In this document: positions 59,668 to 64,000 of the stretch, in pieces
How the letters are laid out: each line of letters opens with the position of its first letter
Position numbering within the stretch: position 1 is the stretch's first letter
Assembly: GCA_001839685.1 (NCBI GenBank)
Contig: MLAK01000688.1
Span: forward strand, 1 to 64,000
Source of the DNA: Tritrichomonas foetus
Taxonomy: Eukaryota > Parabasalia > Tritrichomonadida > Tritrichomonadidae
Reading direction: 5' to 3'
DNA: 64,000 bases
Notes under the pieces: generated by a model
What the model was told of the DNA's origin: nothing
The model's input: only the letters and a program-made list of their open reading frames with translations
The model's database searches: none
Position numbers and translations under genes: made by a program

Positions 59668-60402
59668 ATGCTTTCTCAAGAACAAAAAGAGCAATGCCTT
59701 AAAATTTTAGATGAACTTATTAGTCATCCGATTTCGACTGTCTTTCTCGAACCCGTTGATCCAGTTTTAGATGAAGTTCCCGATTATTTCAATATAATAT
59801 CGCAACCATCCGACCTTTCGACTGTCCGCGAACGCTTACTTGGCGACAAATATGCAACACTTCAAGAATTTAAGCACGATGTCAATTTGATTTGGGACAA
59901 TGCTGTCACGTATAATGGTCGATCATCATTACCAGCATATATTGCAGATCAGCTTTCAAAAATATTCTCACGCCGATTTTCAATACTTGAGGATCCTCAA
60001 ATTGAACAGTGGATTAATGATTATTTGAAAGCCAGATCAATCATATGCAAACTTTTTCACACAGCTCCAAAGGGGCTTGCTCCTTTTCATATTGGCCTGG
60101 ACCTTGTCTCTCCAGAAAATGAAATGCCAGCAATATCAACCAGAATTTCAAACGAAGATCTTCAATTTTTCCAACAAAATGCTGATGTGTTCAAAAACCA
60201 ACAAAACTATTCAAAGTTGGTCCAAATACTCACTGAAAATGAACCATCTGTAGATACATCAGATCCAAATTTCACACTTAACTTGGCAAACGTTTCTGCA
60301 AGAACACTTCGCTTGATTCGTACTTTAATTTCAAACGCAATTGAAGCAAAAGCGAAAAATGGCACAAAAGTGGAAGATGAAGAAGAAGAACAAAAAGATT
60401 AA
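59668..60402 (+). CDS. Bromodomain protein
   Basis: 244 residues. One bromodomain covers about residues 5-110: LKILDELISHPISTVFLEPV, then VPDYFNIISQPSDLSTVRER (the ZA-loop 'PDYY..I..PMDLsTI' pattern) and FKHDVNLIWDNAVTYNG, where N83 is the acetyl-lysine-binding Asn. Residues 110-225 are helical and may form an extra-terminal-like or partner-binding region (LVQILTENEP, TLRLIRTLISNAIEAKAKNG); the tail is acidic (EDEEEEQKD). It should read acetylated histone tails in the nucleus. Its head-to-head neighbour is the MYST acetyltransferase that could write such marks, so both may belong to one NuA4-like complex; that is inferred from position only. Confidence 0.88.
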   Translation: MLSQEQKEQCLKILDELISHPISTVFLEPVDPVLDEVPDYFNIISQPSDLSTVRERLLGDKYATLQEFKHDVNLIWDNAVTYNGRSSLPAYIADQLSKIFSRRFSILEDPQIEQWINDYLKARSIICKLFHTAPKGLAPFHIGLDLVSPENEMPAISTRISNEDLQFFQQNADVFKNQQNYSKLVQILTENEPSVDTSDPNFTLNLANVSARTLRLIRTLISNAIEAKAKNGTKVEDEEEEQKD

Positions 60403-60845
60403 AGCTTTTCTCAAAACCTTCCAAAAAAATCCATCTTAATTTCTATTCACAATCGTTATTTGATCAATTGGTTTGGTAATTGATTAAGGTGAATTCGTAT
60501 ATTTAGGATTCATAAAACAATCATGCATTTTTGTCCAAAAAAAGTAAATTATTCCAATTTTAATTGCCTAAACAAATGAACAAAGTATCCAATGTTTGAT
60601 AGAAAAGATATAAGTCATATTTAAACATTTCTTATATTCTTAGATTAATCCAAAAAATTGCTGATAATCAAAAATTCGCAAATTCTTTGACAAATATAAT
60701 TTTGGTCATTGTAAAAAAAAACTTCCATATGACATCTTTAATTATATTTGGTTCATACTAGATTCATGTCTATAATATATTGTTAGTAAAATAAAACATA
60801 CATTATGTGTAAATATTTTGTTTTTATTTATCACAATCATTTATA
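60403..60845. other. Convergent intergenic region
   Basis: 443 bases between the bromodomain and VPS16 genes. AT-rich; nothing seen. Confidence 0.65.
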
Positions 60846-63293
60846 TTAAAATATCTTGCTACTAAACATCTTCACACTTGATTTTGCATTAAATAGATTA
60901 TTTGGAAAGTCATTTTGGTCAATCATATTTTTAAATTCAACAGATTTCTTTGGATTCTTAATAGTATTAATAAAATCAATTGTTGTTTCTTTGCCCCATG
61001 TAAAATAGCACATAAGGATATACTGACTCCAATAATCTTTATATGTAAGATCTCCAAGTTGGAAAAATTTGGTTTTCAAGCCTTTCTTTGCAAAAATTTG
61101 ACCGATTTTCACCATATATCGCTTTTCATTTGATTGTGTTTCTTTTACAATGTTCATGGCATAAGTAAGATCATTATTTTCAACAAGTGTATCAAAAACC
61201 TTATTAAATGTTTGATACATATATTTTCGATCACCTTTTTCTTTACTTAAGTGATCTTCTGCTCGAAAAACATGATTCATATGCTTTAATGAGTAATAAA
61301 CACTTGCCACCCAAGGAAGATTATATTTACTTATCATTAATTTCACTGTAGCTTTCATAGTTAAGAATTTTTCAAGTGACCAAATTTGATAATACTCCTT
61401 TATATAGTTTCTAACTACAATTTCTATTGTATGTGTTGTAGTTGGCATAGTTTGGAAAAGGTTTGCAATTTTTGGATTTTTACTATCAACTGCCAATTTG
61501 GAAAAAGTTGAAGCAGATATTGAATCATGGAATAATGCTCTTGATATTAATTTTTCCTGACAATTTGATCGAAGTGCTTCATTTAACACATCAATAAAAA
61601 GAGACATATCTGAAGATTTAACAGCTGCATCAAATGCCGCTTTCCATAATTCGCATAATACATAGAAATGAACAACACGTGCGGGACTTTTCTCATCATC
61701 TGCCACTTTTTTAGCAAGTTCTAAACGCCCTCGACTACGTAACGCAATTGCAATCGCATTTGAATCAAAATATTCATTTTTCTTCTTCGAAATAATAGTG
61801 AAGGCATTTTCGTCATTTTCTATTACATTAGCCATTGAACAACACCATTCTGTCATAATTGGAATTTTATCTGCATGTAAATAATCAGCCATTTCTATAG
61901 CCATTGAAAATTTTCCTCGATTGCAGCATCTCATTAAGATATCATGTGTTGATATTTTTTCCCTTTCAGATGGAGTAAAGATGGTATTTAAGTCAAGATA
62001 AAAAGCATTACAAATTCGTAAAGTTTGAGTCACTTTGGAAAATTCGGAAATATCAACAGTAGAACTATATGATCTACCAAACATTGCAGAAAGAAGGAAA
62101 AGTCTTTGCTGTTCAATTGATTCTACTTCTGTTGCTGCTTTCAAACATTCATAAATTGCATCATCTAAAAGATTTTCTGCTTTCAATTGAAGAAGTTTTG
62201 ATGACGATCGTTTATCATAGGCATCAATTAAACGAGCAATTGAATAAACTGGATAATTTCCTGAAACTTTATGTAATTCATCTGAAACTCGAGAAAGTTT
62301 GAAAAGAACTTCATCTGAAAGAACCAAAATACTATCTTCTGATGGAAATAGTCTTGTTCGTCCATCAAAGGAATTTTTTAATTGATCAACAAAAATTAAA
62401 TCACCAAAAGTTGTTTGACCATCATCGTTCATTATTGCTCCAATAATTGCAATATCATTTTTAAAAGCAATCACTGGTGCTACATTTTCAAGCCAACATA
62501 TTTGAATAAAATCATCCATATCTTTTATTTCCAAGTAAAAGAGTGTTTCATCAAGCGAAATTGTAGTAATTACAAGAGTATCAATACACATAAAAGCAGC
62601 ATATAAATAATCTCTGGAAAATGCAAAACCGGAAATTGTTTTTCCCATTTCCATTTTGAAAAAGCTGTCTTTTTGAACAACAATCAATTCCGTGGAGTAA
62701 TCTGACATAAAAATAATGGGTAAATTATCATCAGTATATTCAGGTGGAATAACTTGGAAATCCGAAAGGCCAATATATTTTTCGGGTGTTTTTGTCAAAA
62801 GTTCAGGATTAGAAAATGAAGAGGCATAATAAATTTCATCTTCTGTCATATAAACGAGTCCATTCTCCCAAAAATCAGCAGCAATAATTTCTTTATTACA
62901 CACACGAATATTTGATATTTGAGATCCACAAAAATAAGTCAACAAATTTCCTTTGTTTGTGAGGACTATCAGGTGGTCGCTTGATGTAACATAGAAGAAA
63001 ATTCGATCACAATATGAATTTACAACATATTTGTGAATTAAGTTGTATTTCATATCATATATCGACACAGAATTTTTGTTGCAGTTTTTTCGATATTTTG
63101 GAATGTGAACTGCTATTGTTGAACCATATGTACCACCTGCATAGTATTTTTTGCCATCTTGAACGTCGGCTTGATGATCCAAATCCCATATTTTTTTCCA
63201 TGAATAAATATCGAGTTGAGACATATTCCAGTCGGATAGTAAATCGGAAAATACATTGTAAGATATCTTTGATGGACCAGTTAATTGATCCAT
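60846..63293 (-). CDS. VPS16: VPS16, HOPS/CORVET core subunit
   Basis: 815 residues, near the usual ~840. The N-terminal half is a beta-propeller-like Vps16_N region (IYSWKKIWDLDHQADV, AVHIPKYRKNCNKNSVSIYD, LVYMTEDEIYYASSF). The C-terminal half is the helical Vps16_C solenoid: KISTHDILMRCCNRGKFSMA recalls 'LTPrDLIhRLLaRhqhylAL', and LRSRGRLELAKKVADDEKSP with ELWKAAFDAAVKSSDMSLFI follows the 'GRprLAelLLe... kAlesGDtdL' block. No RING is present, which separates it from VPS11, VPS18 and VPS41. VPS16 pairs with VPS33 and anchors the SNARE-chaperone end of HOPS/CORVET at endosomes and lysosomes. An initiator-like TCACCTT lies about 14 bases before the ATG at 63293. Confidence 0.85.
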   Translation of the reverse strand: MDQLTGPSKISYNVFSDLLSDWNMSQLDIYSWKKIWDLDHQADVQDGKKYYAGGTYGSTIAVHIPKYRKNCNKNSVSIYDMKYNLIHKYVVNSYCDRIFFYVTSSDHLIVLTNKGNLLTYFCGSQISNIRVCNKEIIAADFWENGLVYMTEDEIYYASSFSNPELLTKTPEKYIGLSDFQVIPPEYTDDNLPIIFMSDYSTELIVVQKDSFFKMEMGKTISGFAFSRDYLYAAFMCIDTLVITTISLDETLFYLEIKDMDDFIQICWLENVAPVIAFKNDIAIIGAIMNDDGQTTFGDLIFVDQLKNSFDGRTRLFPSEDSILVLSDEVLFKLSRVSDELHKVSGNYPVYSIARLIDAYDKRSSSKLLQLKAENLLDDAIYECLKAATEVESIEQQRLFLLSAMFGRSYSSTVDISEFSKVTQTLRICNAFYLDLNTIFTPSEREKISTHDILMRCCNRGKFSMAIEMADYLHADKIPIMTEWCCSMANVIENDENAFTIISKKKNEYFDSNAIAIALRSRGRLELAKKVADDEKSPARVVHFYVLCELWKAAFDAAVKSSDMSLFIDVLNEALRSNCQEKLISRALFHDSISASTFSKLAVDSKNPKIANLFQTMPTTTHTIEIVVRNYIKEYYQIWSLEKFLTMKATVKLMISKYNLPWVASVYYSLKHMNHVFRAEDHLSKEKGDRKYMYQTFNKVFDTLVENNDLTYAMNIVKETQSNEKRYMVKIGQIFAKKGLKTKFFQLGDLTYKDYWSQYILMCYFTWGKETTIDFINTIKNPKKSVEFKNMIDQNDFPNNLFNAKSSVKMFSSKIF

Positions 63294-63719
63294 TTTATTT
63301 TTAAGGTGAAATAAATTTCACGTATTTATTTTTAAACGGTCATCTAATTCATCACTTGTTTCATTTTGAAAGTCTTCATGCCAAAGCTCGTAGTCTCATC
63401 TTTTATATAATTAATTTACTTAAGTAAGTTTTAAAACTCGAAATTTCAACATATCCATCAGTGAAACTATTTTATTAAATTATATCCTTATCATCTCATT
63501 ATTTTTTTTTTTCGATCATTATGGGAAATCAATTTGTTAGTTTTATCATAATATAAAAGGCTATCGTAGTAATTGTGAGGGACAGTAATCAAATTTTGTG
63601 AAGTTGCATTTCCAAAGATTTTAAAGGAATATAATAAACGTGCGCTTAAATTCCAACAAATTTGAGGAAAAAAGTGAAAATAAAACGTATCAAAAATAAT
63701 AAACGTTTTGATTCGTCAA
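63294..63719. other. Divergent intergenic region
   Basis: 426 bases between VPS16 (minus) and the gene at the window end (plus). AT-rich; nothing but the VPS16 initiator-like site seen. Confidence 0.65.
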
Positions 63720-64000
63720 ATGAAACATCAAAACCCGCATCGCATTACTCCAGAAAATCCGCTTTTTCCGCAGACATACATGTCATCAACTTCAAAAATT
63801 GCTTTTAGGATTATTAACGATGATTGCGAGCATTTTCGATACGAATGGAGACAATATTCATCTGATGCAGAAGAAAAAAGAGTTTTACAAACGTGCGATC
63901 CACTCGATCCGGAAGGAAGAATTGCAGCATCAACAATTCTGCTATTTAATTCGCCTTTTTTTAAGATCACTTCAATGAGAGGTGATATTTGGGCAAATAG
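63720..64000 (+). CDS. Partial gene, possible ASH/MSP-domain axonemal protein
   Basis: ATG at 63720; 93 codons are open to the window edge, so only the N-terminus is seen. The sequence FPQTYMSSTSKIAFRIINDD followed by CEHFRYEWRQYSSDAEEKR looks like the first strands of an ASPM/SPD-2/Hydin (ASH, MSP-like) domain, where a 'f.i.N.....y.w' pattern occurs, and later LLFNSPFFKIT adds another strand. Proteins of this kind (HYDIN, CFAP65, CFAP47 and others) are large central-apparatus components. The resemblance is weak and the family cannot be fixed from this piece. An open frame on the opposite strand at 63728-63970 is a shadow. Confidence 0.5.
   Translation, partial: MKHQNPHRITPENPLFPQTYMSSTSKIAFRIINDDCEHFRYEWRQYSSDAEEKRVLQTCDPLDPEGRIAASTILLFNSPFFKITSMRGDIWAN

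Overview
The window reads as nuclear DNA of a parabasalid flagellate, most likely a trichomonad close to Tritrichomonas or Trichomonas. This is inferred from several things. Intergenic DNA is very AT-rich. The genes are uninterrupted, single and closely spaced on both strands. Several have an initiator-like TCA(T/C)(A/T) motif 0-20 bases before the ATG. There is a Pmp-like surface protein, a large set of divergent protein kinases, and several axonemal proteins. No spliceosomal intron, bacterial operon, rRNA gene or CRISPR array was seen.

Layout. 1-3719 is gene-poor and holds a foldback element and a possible gene relic. 3720-13662 carries mostly lineage-specific genes: a His/Pro-rich protein, a Pmp-like membrane protein, a CK1-type kinase and several small proteins. 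13842-13921 is tRNA-Leu(AAG). 15178-26401 holds housekeeping genes: ribosomal protein L7/uL30, a WD40 protein, TAF2 and a BAR-like protein, plus two unrecognised proteins. 27721-41165 holds an LKB1/CAMKK-like kinase, a type II membrane glycosyltransferase-like protein, CCDC39 (axonemal ruler), TRAPPC13, a coiled-coil protein, MYCBP/FAP174 and an LRR protein. 41645-58060 is kinase-rich. It contains an unusual kinase-SEL1-UBR-box fusion and four scattered paralogous CAMK-like kinases, of which two are cut by a single in-frame stop and a third seems to have lost its tail by frameshift. A DDX47/RRP3-type helicase and a Rab5-like GTPase lie among them. 58384-64000 holds a MYST histone acetyltransferase head to head with a bromodomain protein, then VPS16, then the start of a gene that runs off the end.

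Themes. Chromatin and transcription: TAF2, MYST acetyltransferase, bromodomain protein. Endosome and Golgi traffic: Rab5-like, VPS16, TRAPPC13. Flagellum: CCDC39, MYCBP/FAP174. Signalling: seven kinase genes or pseudogenes. Many gene-poor gaps hold short protein-like stretches that change frame, which look like decayed genes.

Limits. All assignments come from reading motifs by eye; no database search was run. Some starts were moved to the first in-frame ATG where the longest reading frame opened at TTG or GTG.
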